A program made the position numbers and the translations under genes. The notes beneath the pieces were generated by a model, which ran no database searches, was not told the DNA's origin, and saw nothing but the letters and a program-made list of their open reading frames with translations. 64,000 nt of DNA from an uncultured Dehalococcoidia bacterium (GTDB lineage Bacteria > Chloroflexota > Dehalococcoidia > Lucifugimonadales > G958296245), in assembly GCA_958296245.1 (NCBI GenBank), contig OY282458.1, positions 862,440 to 926,439 of the forward strand, read 5' to 3'. Positions 1 to 8,284 of this stretch are shown here, in pieces. How positions within the stretch are numbered: position 1 is the stretch's first letter; each line of letters starts with the position of its first letter.

Positions 1-3000
1 GGCTGAGACGTGCGCGTCTCCCGCCCCGGCAGGGCCATCAGGCTGGGTTCCCCTGGGGGGTGCACGCGTACGATGCCCCAGCTTCCCTCCAGCATCTTGA
101 AGGCGCGACCGTTGTAGTAGAGATAGTCCCCCGGCAGCCCTTGAGGCCCGCCGGCCCGAGGCGCCGCCAAGTCGTACCTCTCGGATATCCCCACGTGAAC
201 CGTGTTGACTGGCGGCGACCTATTGCTGTGGGGCTCGGTGCTGAACCAGTGCCCGTCCAGGTGCCACGTGTGGACGTCGTTGGCCGCCGAGACCAGCGTC
301 CGTATCACGATGGGGTCTCCAACGTGAGCTTCCAGTACGGGCGTGGCGGGGTCGCCGTGCTCCGTGCTGCTGAACAGGCGGGCGGGGTCCCCGCCCCTCG
401 ATGCCAGCGGTTCGACCCGTAAGTTCAGCGAACTGCCGCTGGAGTCCCCTGAGTTCGTCAGCGGGTTGCCGTCCTGAATGAACATGACAAGCTCGCGAAA
501 GCTTCCGGTCACGTCGGCTGACACCGTTTCGACGGTATGCACGTCGGCTATCGGGCCGCTGCTTATCTCGGCGCCGGTGTACGGGTCGTGGTAGGTCGAC
601 CCGGGCGGCTCGGAGATGAACGCGCCGAACAGTCCATGCTCCCACGACGTCAGGGCGCTGACGTGGTCGTGGAAGTAGGCCGTCCCAAACTGCACGTCCG
701 GGTACCAGCGGTAGCGCACGAACTCCGCACTGACGATCTCACCGGCGGAGTGGCCGTACTCGAGAGGCTCGTCGAACACCAGCGTGTCCCCCTCGACGGC
801 CTCGATGCGGCGGATCTCGAACGTCTCCGTCTGGTCCATGCCCACCCCGACCAGGATGCCGGCTTGGAACCTCGCGGCGCTGTCCAGGGCGAGCCGCACC
901 GAGCCGGCCGCCGCCGGCTTGGCTGCCGCCTCCCCCTCCGAGGTGAACGGCCGTACCGACTGCTCGTAGCCGAATCCGGTGGATACGCCGTCGCTGGCGA
1001 GTATGTCGAACTGCACGAAGTGGACGTGGACGTTCACCTTGCTGAAGAATCCGTTCTCGCTGCTGTCCTCGAGCTCGCTCTTCAGGAGGATGTCCACACA
1101 GTCCTCACCCGCGTTGCCGCGAATGGCCAGAGGGACCCTGTGGTCGTTGTCGGCCCGCACCTTCTCCTCGTCCTCTTTGAGGACGTACAATTGGCCTGCC
1201 GGGTCGATCAGGCCGGCTCGCTCGTTCAGGACGATGGGCACGTTTATGGCATGGAGGACGAGCTCCTTCAGCTTGGTATCCGGCGGGCACAGGCTCCCGG
1301 GTCCGCTTTCGCCGGGTACGGGAGGACTGCGGCCGCGCGACGCGGGGCTGAGGAAGGGGGCCGGGCCGTGGCCCGGCGCGAACGGAGGCCGCTTTCCAAG
1401 GTGAGGGCGTAGGAACGGGTATGCCAGCTTGCCCGTGAGCGGATCGAAGTAGAAGGGCAATCTGTCCCCCCGGCGGCCCTCCGGCGGCCCCGGTCCGGAC
1501 GAGCCCCAAGGCCGCACGGCGGCGCCCTCAAGCTCGTTGAGGTAGAGGTATCCGACCTTCTCCCAGTCCAGCACGGACGCGTCATAGCCCCGCGCTGCGC
1601 CCGCCGGAGGCAACTGGCGCTCTACCAGGTCCGGGAGGCTCCCCTCCGTGACCGCAAGCTGCCCGCCCCCCCAGCTTACAAACGTATCCAATAGCTGCTC
1701 TGACGTAACCGCCCGACGCACGCGGCCCGCGCGGTCGGGAAGCTCCAAGAGCGGCGGCATCTCGTCTTGGGAGGCCTCCCCGTCCTGCAAGGTGTTGTAA
1801 ACGCGCCAGAACGTCCACATACCGGCGATGTAGTGGTGGGCCACGTGGCAGTGGATCAGGAAGTCGCCCACCGACTGTTGACATCCGCCCGCGCCGCATT
1901 CCGCCTCTACGTCATACGTCTCCGAGGGGCCAACCGCCTGAGAATCTATCCTGGAGGATGCCTTCGGAAGCAGAGACGGCCTCTTGACGAGCCCCGCGTC
2001 GAATCCGGTGGGCTCTACGCCGGGCTGCCGCCGCCAGCGGACGGCCCCGCCGTGTACGTGGTGGACGTGGAATACCTCTGAGCCGCCGTGTACGAGCCGC
2101 TGCTTCACTGGGTCGCCAAGGTATGCCCTGGCTATGGGGGTGGCCGGGTCCCCGAAGACGTAGGAGCTATACGCCTGCGATACGTCGAAGAAGCCAACCT
2201 GTTCATGCTGCAACGCCATGCGGTTCATGAAGGGCTCGCTGCGATAGTTGAGGGCGCGGCTGCCGGGGCGGTAGGCTGACGTGAACGGGTCCACCTGAGC
2301 TACCGGGGCGCCGTTCCTGTCCAGGTGCCGGTAACGCTCGTTGCCGATCTCGTGGTAGACGATGGCGAGCTCTCGGAAGTCGCTGCTGCCCGGGCCGTCT
2401 ATGATGACGTCCCAGCCGCTGCGCAGCTCGGCTCCGGTGCGAGGATCTATGTAGACGGAGCCCGACTTCTCGACGATCACGGCGCCGAATAGTCCGTGAC
2501 CCGTCTGGCGCCGGGCGTCGCCGTGGCTGTGGAAGTAGTGGGTCCCTTCCGGCTCGTTCTCGTCCACCCTCCACTCGTAGACGACGCTCGACCCCGGGGC
2601 TGCTCTGGCCTCGGGATTGGCGGCGACGGCAGGGGCCCCGCTGTCGGCGACGTACAGGCTGCTGCCGTGTAGGTGGAAGCTCGCGGGCATGTCCACCAAG
2701 TCGTTGCGCAGCCGGACGCGCAGGCAGTCGCCCTGATTGACGCGCAGGATGAGGGGCTGAATGGCGTCGCCCTGAAGTCCGAGGGAGACCGCCGGCTCGG
2801 CCTCTCCGGCGCGGGCGGCGCGGTTCTGCGACTCCTCACGCCGGACGTCCGATAAGTCTTCCTGCAAGACGTACATCAGGCCGTTGGGGTCGTAGTCTAA
2901 GAATCGGTTTAGGGTAATCTCGACGTGGACGGCGGCTATGTGGAACTCGCGGACGGGAGAGCCGGGCTGACAGCGTTCGCCGCCGGACACGGTCTCCCCG

Positions 3001-3209
3001 TCCGTGCTCCCGAGCAGCGCCCCTTCCGAGCCCCGATGCCCGGACGGCGCCCCGGTCTGCTGTTCCAACCGCTTCTGGAGAACGTCCCCGGGGGAGGCTT
3101 CTTCGCCCCGGCTGCAGGCTGCCACTACCATAACGGCGAGCGCCGCAACGGACACGAACCCGACGACGGCATGAGCGGCCAGCACAGCCCCTCTGACTCC
3201 CCTGCGCAC
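1..3209 (-). CDS. Giant double multicopper oxidase lipoprotein, 3' end beyond the window
   Basis: At least 1069 codons are open from a GTG at 3209, which follows an AAGGAGG ribosome site by 5 bases. The N-terminus is a lipoprotein signal ending in AAC near residue 32. Copper-ligand motifs appear in two sets. The first has FHLHG at 178-182, HYFHSHGD from 224 followed by GHGLFGAV, HVHHVHG, and an HCHVAHH...GM type-1/trinuclear motif from 453. The second has HVHF from 728, YFHDH at 845-849 followed by HGLFGAF, and HTWHLDGH from 980. The final HCHxxxH is not reached and presumably lies left of the window. Two complete oxidase-like halves recall the large six-domain oxidases such as the Mn(II) oxidase MnxG, but the substrate is unknown. 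It lies 25 bases downstream of a cupredoxin lipoprotein, so the two probably form an exported copper redox operon. Confidence 0.85.
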   Translation of the reverse strand, partial: MRRGVRGAVLAAHAVVGFVSVAALAVMVVAACSRGEEASPGDVLQKRLEQQTGAPSGHRGSEGALLGSTDGETVSGGERCQPGSPVREFHIAAVHVEITLNRFLDYDPNGLMYVLQEDLSDVRREESQNRAARAGEAEPAVSLGLQGDAIQPLILRVNQGDCLRVRLRNDLVDMPASFHLHGSSLYVADSGAPAVAANPEARAAPGSSVVYEWRVDENEPEGTHYFHSHGDARRQTGHGLFGAVIVEKSGSVYIDPRTGAELRSGWDVIIDGPGSSDFRELAIVYHEIGNERYRHLDRNGAPVAQVDPFTSAYRPGSRALNYRSEPFMNRMALQHEQVGFFDVSQAYSSYVFGDPATPIARAYLGDPVKQRLVHGGSEVFHVHHVHGGAVRWRRQPGVEPTGFDAGLVKRPSLLPKASSRIDSQAVGPSETYDVEAECGAGGCQQSVGDFLIHCHVAHHYIAGMWTFWRVYNTLQDGEASQDEMPPLLELPDRAGRVRRAVTSEQLLDTFVSWGGGQLAVTEGSLPDLVERQLPPAGAARGYDASVLDWEKVGYLYLNELEGAAVRPWGSSGPGPPEGRRGDRLPFYFDPLTGKLAYPFLRPHLGKRPPFAPGHGPAPFLSPASRGRSPPVPGESGPGSLCPPDTKLKELVLHAINVPIVLNERAGLIDPAGQLYVLKEDEEKVRADNDHRVPLAIRGNAGEDCVDILLKSELEDSSENGFFSKVNVHVHFVQFDILASDGVSTGFGYEQSVRPFTSEGEAAAKPAAAGSVRLALDSAARFQAGILVGVGMDQTETFEIRRIEAVEGDTLVFDEPLEYGHSAGEIVSAEFVRYRWYPDVQFGTAYFHDHVSALTSWEHGLFGAFISEPPGSTYHDPYTGAEISSGPIADVHTVETVSADVTGSFRELVMFIQDGNPLTNSGDSSGSSLNLRVEPLASRGGDPARLFSSTEHGDPATPVLEAHVGDPIVIRTLVSAANDVHTWHLDGHWFSTEPHSNRSPPVNTVHVGISERYDLAAPRAGGPQGLPGDYLYYNGRAFKMLEGSWGIVRVHPPGEPSLMALPGRETRTSQ

Positions 3210-3234
3210 AGACGCCTCCTTGGGGCCTACCCGT

Positions 3235-4482
3235 TCAGCCGTCGTACTGGATGACCCGTATCGTGCCCTCCATACCGAGCTCTCGGTGAACGGCGCAGAA
3301 GTAGTCGAAGACGCCCACCTGAGTAAACTTCAACGTGAACTCTTTGCCCCCCGGCGAGCCGTCGAACCCCATGAGCCCGGAGCTATAGTAACGGGCGGGA
3401 TCGAAGTTCTTGGACGGGATCACGGGCTGGACCACGTCGGGGTTCACGATCAGAGCCGGCGGCCACTCGCTGCCGACGGTCTGCACGAACTCGGGAGGCG
3501 GAGCCGCCGGGTCGAACACGAGGGAGTGGCCCGCCGTGGGGAAGTTCCACGAAACGGTGTCGCCCACCCTGAGGGTCAGCTCCTTGGGGATGAAGTCGAG
3601 CAGCTTGGACTCATCCGGCCCCAGCGCGGCTTGGACCAGCCACAGGTCCGAGCCGTCCAGCATCCGCTCCCGGTAGATGACCTCTCCGCCGGGGTCCTCC
3701 ACGGCGTAGGGCCCCAGGGCTTGGAGGAACTCCTCCGAGAACAGGTAGTTGCTGGACAGGTGCCTTATGTCCCCCAGCACCGACGTAGCCTCCCGCATCT
3801 GCTCGGCGAACTCCGCTAAGGGGCGTATCTCATCCGCTGCGCGGGCGTCGATAGTTGCCTGGTCGTCGACCTCGCCGGCGCCGTCGACGACCACCACGAC
3901 CCCCCGGGCCACCACGTCGCCCCGGAGCGTGAGGTGGTTCAGGTCGATGAATTCGTAGGATCCCGGTACGTCGAACCGGACCGTGAAGGTATCGTTAGGC
4001 TCGAATCCGGGCGCGATCGGATCCTTGGACATTATGCCCGAGCTTACGAACCTGCTGCCGTCGTACGCCTCCACGGGTGCGCCCGGAGCACGTGTCGGCA
4101 GGTTGGACCAGGGGTTCAACATCTGGTCCCCGTTGGAGCTGCCCGGCACTGGGACCAGGTCCGAACGGGCAGGGATCCTTGGAGGCGCGGCGCCGCCAAG
4201 GAACGAGACCGTGCGCGCCTCGTCGCTGTTGAGCTTCCAAGTTACCGTGTCTCCGGCGCGGATGCGGATGGTCGATGGGAAGAAGCCGTTGAGGGAGATC
4301 GTGTCCTGGCCTCCTCCGACGAGCGCCGTTAAGCGCCTGCCCTCGGGCGCCGCGGCAGGTTCCTCCACGGCGGCGGCCGCCTTTGGAGTTGGGGCCTCCG
4401 CGGGACTCTCCACGCCGCCGCACGCAGACGCGAGTACGGCAAGGGCGGCGCTCAGGCCGATTGCTATCTTGAGTCTCTTCAC
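3235..4482 (-). CDS. Two-domain cupredoxin (plastocyanin-like) lipoprotein
   Basis: The 415-residue protein starts with a lipoprotein signal peptide (lipobox ASAC, Cys about 21) and an Ala/Pro-rich linker. Two cupredoxin domains follow, each opening with a 'lrvGDTVtW' strand. The second (about 290-412) has type-1 copper ligands: His in GHSLVF and Cys-His-Met in YFCAVHRELGM. The first (about 50-200) lacks them: the His position reads EARTVSF and the Cys loop reads FIDLNHLTL. It is therefore probably structural or binds copper differently. The gene ends 25 bases before the multicopper oxidase start, so it is a plausible electron carrier or copper donor for that enzyme. The substrate is unknown. 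Confidence 0.85.
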   Translation of the reverse strand: MKRLKIAIGLSAALAVLASACGGVESPAEAPTPKAAAAVEEPAAAPEGRRLTALVGGGQDTISLNGFFPSTIRIRAGDTVTWKLNSDEARTVSFLGGAAPPRIPARSDLVPVPGSSNGDQMLNPWSNLPTRAPGAPVEAYDGSRFVSSGIMSKDPIAPGFEPNDTFTVRFDVPGSYEFIDLNHLTLRGDVVARGVVVVVDGAGEVDDQATIDARAADEIRPLAEFAEQMREATSVLGDIRHLSSNYLFSEEFLQALGPYAVEDPGGEVIYRERMLDGSDLWLVQAALGPDESKLLDFIPKELTLRVGDTVSWNFPTAGHSLVFDPAAPPPEFVQTVGSEWPPALIVNPDVVQPVIPSKNFDPARYYSSGLMGFDGSPGGKEFTLKFTQVGVFDYFCAVHRELGMEGTIRVIQYDG

Positions 4483-4685
4483 CGAGTTAAGCTACGTCCG
4501 CTCACGCCTACGAGAACAGATCAACTGCCAGGGGCCGAGTCCTCCAGCCGCCATATTACCCACCGGAGCGTCGACCCGTCGCTCTCTTGTTCAACGCGGC
4601 CCGGCCTTCGCCCCTAAGCTGGGCCGCCGCCTGCCCGCATACGACCACGGCGGAATGAGACGCCGCGGGCTTAGAGACGCGCGTC

Positions 4686-6125
4686 TCATGCTTCGCCTAC
4701 TCTGAAGGCGTAGAGCTTCGCGTTCCGCAGATAGAACTTGAGCCTGATGTCTTTGCCCTTGAGCTCATCCAGCGAAAGCTTCTCCCGCCACGTGACGCGG
4801 TGGGCGATCGAGTCGCCGTCGAACACGGCGCACTCCTCCATGGAATATCCTCGGAACTGTATGCCGGCCTCGTCCAGCACCGCCACCCCGGCCATGCCGC
4901 CCCGGGCGGCGGCGTTGATAGTCAGCGGGCCGCCCTCGCACCGCATCGGCTTGGTAACGAGCGCGCCCGTCTCATCGCCGCCGTCCACAGAAACGAAGCC
5001 GTCCAGGCGCAGCTTCGCCAGGCAAAGGGGGCCGCTGCGGCCGGTAACTCCGTGCTCGAGCGCGCCCGGCGAGTAGTAGAACCACAGTTCGTCATTCACC
5101 GCCACCGGCCCGCGGGCGGCGTATATCTCGCCGGAGTCGATGGTCCCGGGAGGGCCGTTTGGGATGAACGGCTTCCTGTCGCCGGCCCTCTCCCAATTTA
5201 CGCCGTCCCTGCTGGAGCTGAGCTGCACGTCGATGGTGCCGAAGTTGCGCTGCTTGGGCTCCTCGGGACGTGCGTGGTAGGCATAGAGCAGGCCGAGGTA
5301 GTGCCTCTCGTACCTGAATACCGGCATCCCGTAGAACTCCATGGCAGGTGGATCGAGGGAATCCGGCGCCAACACCTCCTCCGGATCGGTCCAGTGGATG
5401 AAGTCGCCGCTGGTCGCCCGGCCGATGCGCCGGGTGGTGTTCCCCTCCTTGGTCGTGGGCCGGGCGTAGGCGACGTAGCTGCCTGCCGGATCGTCCCAGC
5501 CAAGGAGCATGTGGTTGTCGCTGGCCCTCGTGATGACCGGGTTCCCGTGGTACTTCGTCCACCTCAACCCGTCGGGGGAGAATGCGACGGACACCCCCTC
5601 GCCGGTGTTGGGCGTACCCCTCGGGTCCCAGTCCCGCGCCTCGAAGAAGAGCGCCTTGTAGAGCCTGTCCGGGTCTGGGTCGCGCTCGTCCTTGATGATG
5701 TTTGCGAACGACGCATCCGGGATCAGGATGTTGTTGTGTCTCGATCCCGCGAACTCGGTCAAGCCCATGTTGGGCCGCTTCCAGTGTACGCCGTCCTGCG
5801 ACGTCGCGTAGCAGATGGAGTAGTGCAGGTTCTTGAGGTCGAAGTTGAGGAACTCGAACGGGGTGCCTCTGAGGTCGAGGCCCATGTGGGCGACGCCCAT
5901 GCCTCCCATTCCCTGATACCACATCCTGAAGCTCCCGTCGGGGTCGCGCCACACGGTCCCGTATAGCTGAAGCCTGCCCTCCCAGGGGTAGAGGGGGAAC
6001 ATGACGGGATTGCCGACGTATTTCGCCGGTTGGTTCAGCGTCCGCCTGACGCCGTGCTTCTCATCTATTACCAGATCGTCGATGAAAAGCTGCTTGCCGG
6101 CGCCTATATTCAAGGCCACAGGCAT
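4686..6125 (-). CDS. Beta-propeller glycosidase-like protein (GH32/43-like fold)
   Basis: The 479-residue protein begins IGAGKQLFIDDLVID, a start common in large families of glycosyl-hydrolase-like proteins from Planctomycetes and Chloroflexota. Blade-like repeats with 'SxDGvxW' turns occur throughout (YATSQDGVHW, FSPDGLRW, SSSRDGVNW), and a lectin-like C-terminal sandwich is likely. There is no signal peptide, so it is probably cytoplasmic. AGGAG lies 8 bases before the ATG. No catalytic acids can be assigned with confidence, so glycosidase activity is inferred from fold only. It lies just downstream of tRNA-Pro on the same strand. Confidence 0.7.
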   Translation of the reverse strand: MPVALNIGAGKQLFIDDLVIDEKHGVRRTLNQPAKYVGNPVMFPLYPWEGRLQLYGTVWRDPDGSFRMWYQGMGGMGVAHMGLDLRGTPFEFLNFDLKNLHYSICYATSQDGVHWKRPNMGLTEFAGSRHNNILIPDASFANIIKDERDPDPDRLYKALFFEARDWDPRGTPNTGEGVSVAFSPDGLRWTKYHGNPVITRASDNHMLLGWDDPAGSYVAYARPTTKEGNTTRRIGRATSGDFIHWTDPEEVLAPDSLDPPAMEFYGMPVFRYERHYLGLLYAYHARPEEPKQRNFGTIDVQLSSSRDGVNWERAGDRKPFIPNGPPGTIDSGEIYAARGPVAVNDELWFYYSPGALEHGVTGRSGPLCLAKLRLDGFVSVDGGDETGALVTKPMRCEGGPLTINAAARGGMAGVAVLDEAGIQFRGYSMEECAVFDGDSIAHRVTWREKLSLDELKGKDIRLKFYLRNAKLYAFRVGEA

Positions 6126-6143
6126 ATGCCCAACTCCTAGAGG

Positions 6144-6220
6144 TGGTCGGGGTGCTGGGACTTGAACCCAGGACCTCGTCGTCCCGAACGACGCGCGCTA
6201 CCAAACTGCGCCACACCCCG
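6144..6220 (-). tRNA. tRNA-Pro (anticodon CGG), CCA encoded
   Basis: The reverse complement folds as a complete cloverleaf. The 7-bp acceptor CGGGGTG/CACCCCG is perfect, the D stem is GCGC/GCGC, the anticodon stem is CGTCG/CGACG around loop TTCGGGA, and the T arm is CTGGG-TTCAAGT-CCCAG. Anticodon CGG reads the proline codon CCG, and G37 follows it, as is usual for tRNA-Pro. Discriminator A is followed by a genomic CCA. Confidence 0.96.
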
Positions 6221-6294
6221 ACGATACAGATTGTATCCCCCCGCGTGCAGTGTGAGCAAGGGCAAGGCAATTCTGCAATTCTGCCGGGGCGCGG

Positions 6295-7029
6295 TTAGCG
6301 CGCCAGCGCGAGACCCCACACGGAGTGGGCGCCCGCGCTCTTCAAAGGTTTGGCGCAGGCTGACATCGTGCCCCCGGTGGTGACGACGTCGTCGATTATC
6401 AGCACGTCGACGCCGGTTACCTCACCCATGCACTGGAAGGCGTCCTCGATGTTGTGCCGCCGCTCTTCCGGGCTCTTCATCGTGACCTGAGGGGCCGTGT
6501 CCTTCGTGCGGGTCAGAAGGCGTTCGTCCAAGCGTATGCCCGTTGCCTCGCTAACCGCCCGCGCGAGCAACGCAGACTGGTTGTAGCCCCTGTCCCTCTC
6601 GCGCCGCCGGTGCAATGGAACAGGCGCCAGCACGTCGGCTTGGAGGGGGCGGGATGCGAGGTGGGCAGCCATGAGGCGGCCCAGCTCGGGGGCAGAGGTG
6701 CGCACGTTGGCGTACTTGAGGTTGTGTACCAGGTCTCGGACTGGGCCTTGTAGGAGATAAGGAGCCGCGACGCCGTCGAAGTGAGGAGGCGTCGAGCTGC
6801 ACAGACGGCAGTAGACCTCCCTTCCCGGTCTTGCGCAGGACCTGCAGTACGGCGCGGAGAGCCTGGGCAGGGCGGGTTCACAGTCCGTGCAGACGAACCG
6901 GCCCTCCCGCCGGCACACCGCGCAGGAAGGCGGGTAGAGCAGGTCGAGCGCCGAGTTGGTCAGCCGGGACAGAAGCGTTAGCGCGTCCGTAGCGAGACTG
7001 CCCATCCCGGCAGAGGCGTCCTCACCCAC
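6295..7029 (-). CDS. comF: ComF family phosphoribosyltransferase-like protein
   Basis: The 244-residue protein has the ComF arrangement. An N-terminal zinc-finger-like region carries four CxxC pairs (CAVC, CTDC, CRSC, CRLC), and a type I phosphoribosyltransferase domain ends with the PRPP loop VLIIDDVVTTGGTM near residue 215. LxPVPLHRRRERDRGYNQ is the family's second signature. Homologues are needed for DNA uptake in competent bacteria, though the biochemical reaction is poorly defined. The GTG at 7029 is the longest start. ATG at 7005 (MGSLATD) is an alternative, and neither has a clear ribosome site. It precedes tRNA-Pro on the same strand. Confidence 0.88.
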   Translation of the reverse strand: MGEDASAGMGSLATDALTLLSRLTNSALDLLYPPSCAVCRREGRFVCTDCEPALPRLSAPYCRSCARPGREVYCRLCSSTPPHFDGVAAPYLLQGPVRDLVHNLKYANVRTSAPELGRLMAAHLASRPLQADVLAPVPLHRRRERDRGYNQSALLARAVSEATGIRLDERLLTRTKDTAPQVTMKSPEERRHNIEDAFQCMGEVTGVDVLIIDDVVTTGGTMSACAKPLKSAGAHSVWGLALAR

Positions 7030-7069
7030 AGGCCGGTATCATCCCACTGGCGCCCGTCTGAGGCGCGGG

Positions 7070-7936
7070 TTAAACGTGCTGAAACTTCTGGACCCTGTCG
7101 CCCGGTGACAGTTCCGCCACGTAGATGCTGCCCTCCGAGTCGACGCAGATACCATGGGCCGACACCAGAGTCCCCTTTCCGGGGCCCCTGTCGCCGTGCC
7201 AGCGCGTAATGAGGTCGCCGCTCTCGGTCCAGATGCTCACGCCTCCGGCGGCTGTCTGTTCCACCACGTAGACGACGCCATCCTTGACGTAGATGTCCCC
7301 TGGCATGAGGAGGTCGGTCCACTGGTCCAGATAGGCGCCTTCGCCGTCGAATATCTGGATCCGGTTGTTCTCGCGGTCGCACACCAACACCCGCCCTTGC
7401 CCGTCAACGGCCAAGTTGTGAACCAGCGCGAACTCCCCGGGGCCGGTCCCGAAGTTGCCCCACGACTTGATCAAGTCTCCGTCCGGGCTGAACTTATGGA
7501 CTCGCTTGTTTCCGTAGCCGTCGGATACGAAGATGCTCCCGTCGGGCGCGATTGCAAGCCCCGACGGCATGTTGAACGGCGCTCCGTAGTAGGTGGGCAT
7601 CGGGTTCAGCTTGGTCCCCAGCGTACGGATCAACGAGCCGTCCGGGCCGTGCTCGGTGGCGACGTGGAAATTGGCGTCCACGAGCCAGACGTTTTCGGCG
7701 CGGGTGATGTATATGCCGTGCTCGTTGTTGGAGAACGCGCCCTCCCCCCACGACGAGACGAAAGCGCCGCCTGGGGTCCAGATAGTCAAGGGGTGCGCCC
7801 CTCGGCTGAAGACGTGGATCTCGTCGGAGGAGTTGACGGCGACGTCCGAGCAGATGCCTAGCTCCCAGTACTTCGGCACGTCCGGCCAGCTGGGGACGAG
7901 TTCGTATCGGTAATCGCCAGATCCTACTGTGGTCAT
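7070..7936 (-). CDS. NHL-repeat beta-propeller protein
   Basis: The 288-residue protein is built of NHL-type repeats, each with a 'sGLAiapDGsifVsDgygNkRVhkFspdG' pattern (clearest at about 125-160 and 165-205). It resembles the propeller of peptidyl-alpha-hydroxyglycine alpha-amidating lyase, and many small bacterial proteins of this type are annotated that way. No signal peptide is visible. GGAGG lies about 11 bases before the ATG. Lyase activity is not shown by the sequence, and the ligand is unknown. It ends about 40 bases before comF on the same strand. Confidence 0.78.
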   Translation of the reverse strand: MTTVGSGDYRYELVPSWPDVPKYWELGICSDVAVNSSDEIHVFSRGAHPLTIWTPGGAFVSSWGEGAFSNNEHGIYITRAENVWLVDANFHVATEHGPDGSLIRTLGTKLNPMPTYYGAPFNMPSGLAIAPDGSIFVSDGYGNKRVHKFSPDGDLIKSWGNFGTGPGEFALVHNLAVDGQGRVLVCDRENNRIQIFDGEGAYLDQWTDLLMPGDIYVKDGVVYVVEQTAAGGVSIWTESGDLITRWHGDRGPGKGTLVSAHGICVDSEGSIYVAELSPGDRVQKFQHV

Positions 7937-8284
7937 GCTGTGGTAGGCCTCCTCTAGAGTGCTTGGGCATGGTGATTGTAGGTCTCTTCATCGAGGCCGT
8001 CAATCGGCGCCTTTGGGCGCATCCGCGCGCGCCTTGCGTTGGAAACGGCTCAATCCCAAGTATGCCAATCCGCAAGAGGTTTTCTTGCGCTTCCAGGGTC
8101 AGGTTGCCGGCGCTGTCGCGGCAAGGTGATAGAATGGCTTCGGCATTCCTACTACCTGCATGAGGTGATCTGTCGGCGGCCAAGGGGCGCAAGCTGGTCG
8201 AGCGTCTGCGGATGCGTCGAGCCAGGCTCTCGGTGCTACACGTGATGCCGATTCGCCGTCTTGTGCCGCTTGGGTGAGGCTGAC
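7937..8284 (+). other. Intergenic region between divergent genes
   Basis: These 348 bases lie between the divergent NHL and FAD-oxidase genes. No convincing gene, tRNA or repeat is visible. A TAGAAT near 8132 could be a -10 box for the downstream oxidase, but no well-spaced -35 accompanies it. Short open frames here lack ribosome sites and recognisable sequence. Confidence 0.4.

Noticed and set aside
4674..4687. Perfect palindrome GAGACGCGCGTCTC, with a near copy at 5-20
   Set aside because: The pair flanks the copper operon, which is suggestive. However, one lies in coding sequence and the other at a stop codon, with no further symmetry, so chance is likely in GC-rich DNA.
4800..5966. 388-codon plus-strand frame opposite the glycosidase-like gene
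   Set aside because: It is antisense to a gene with clear propeller repeats, with no ribosome site or recognisable domain.
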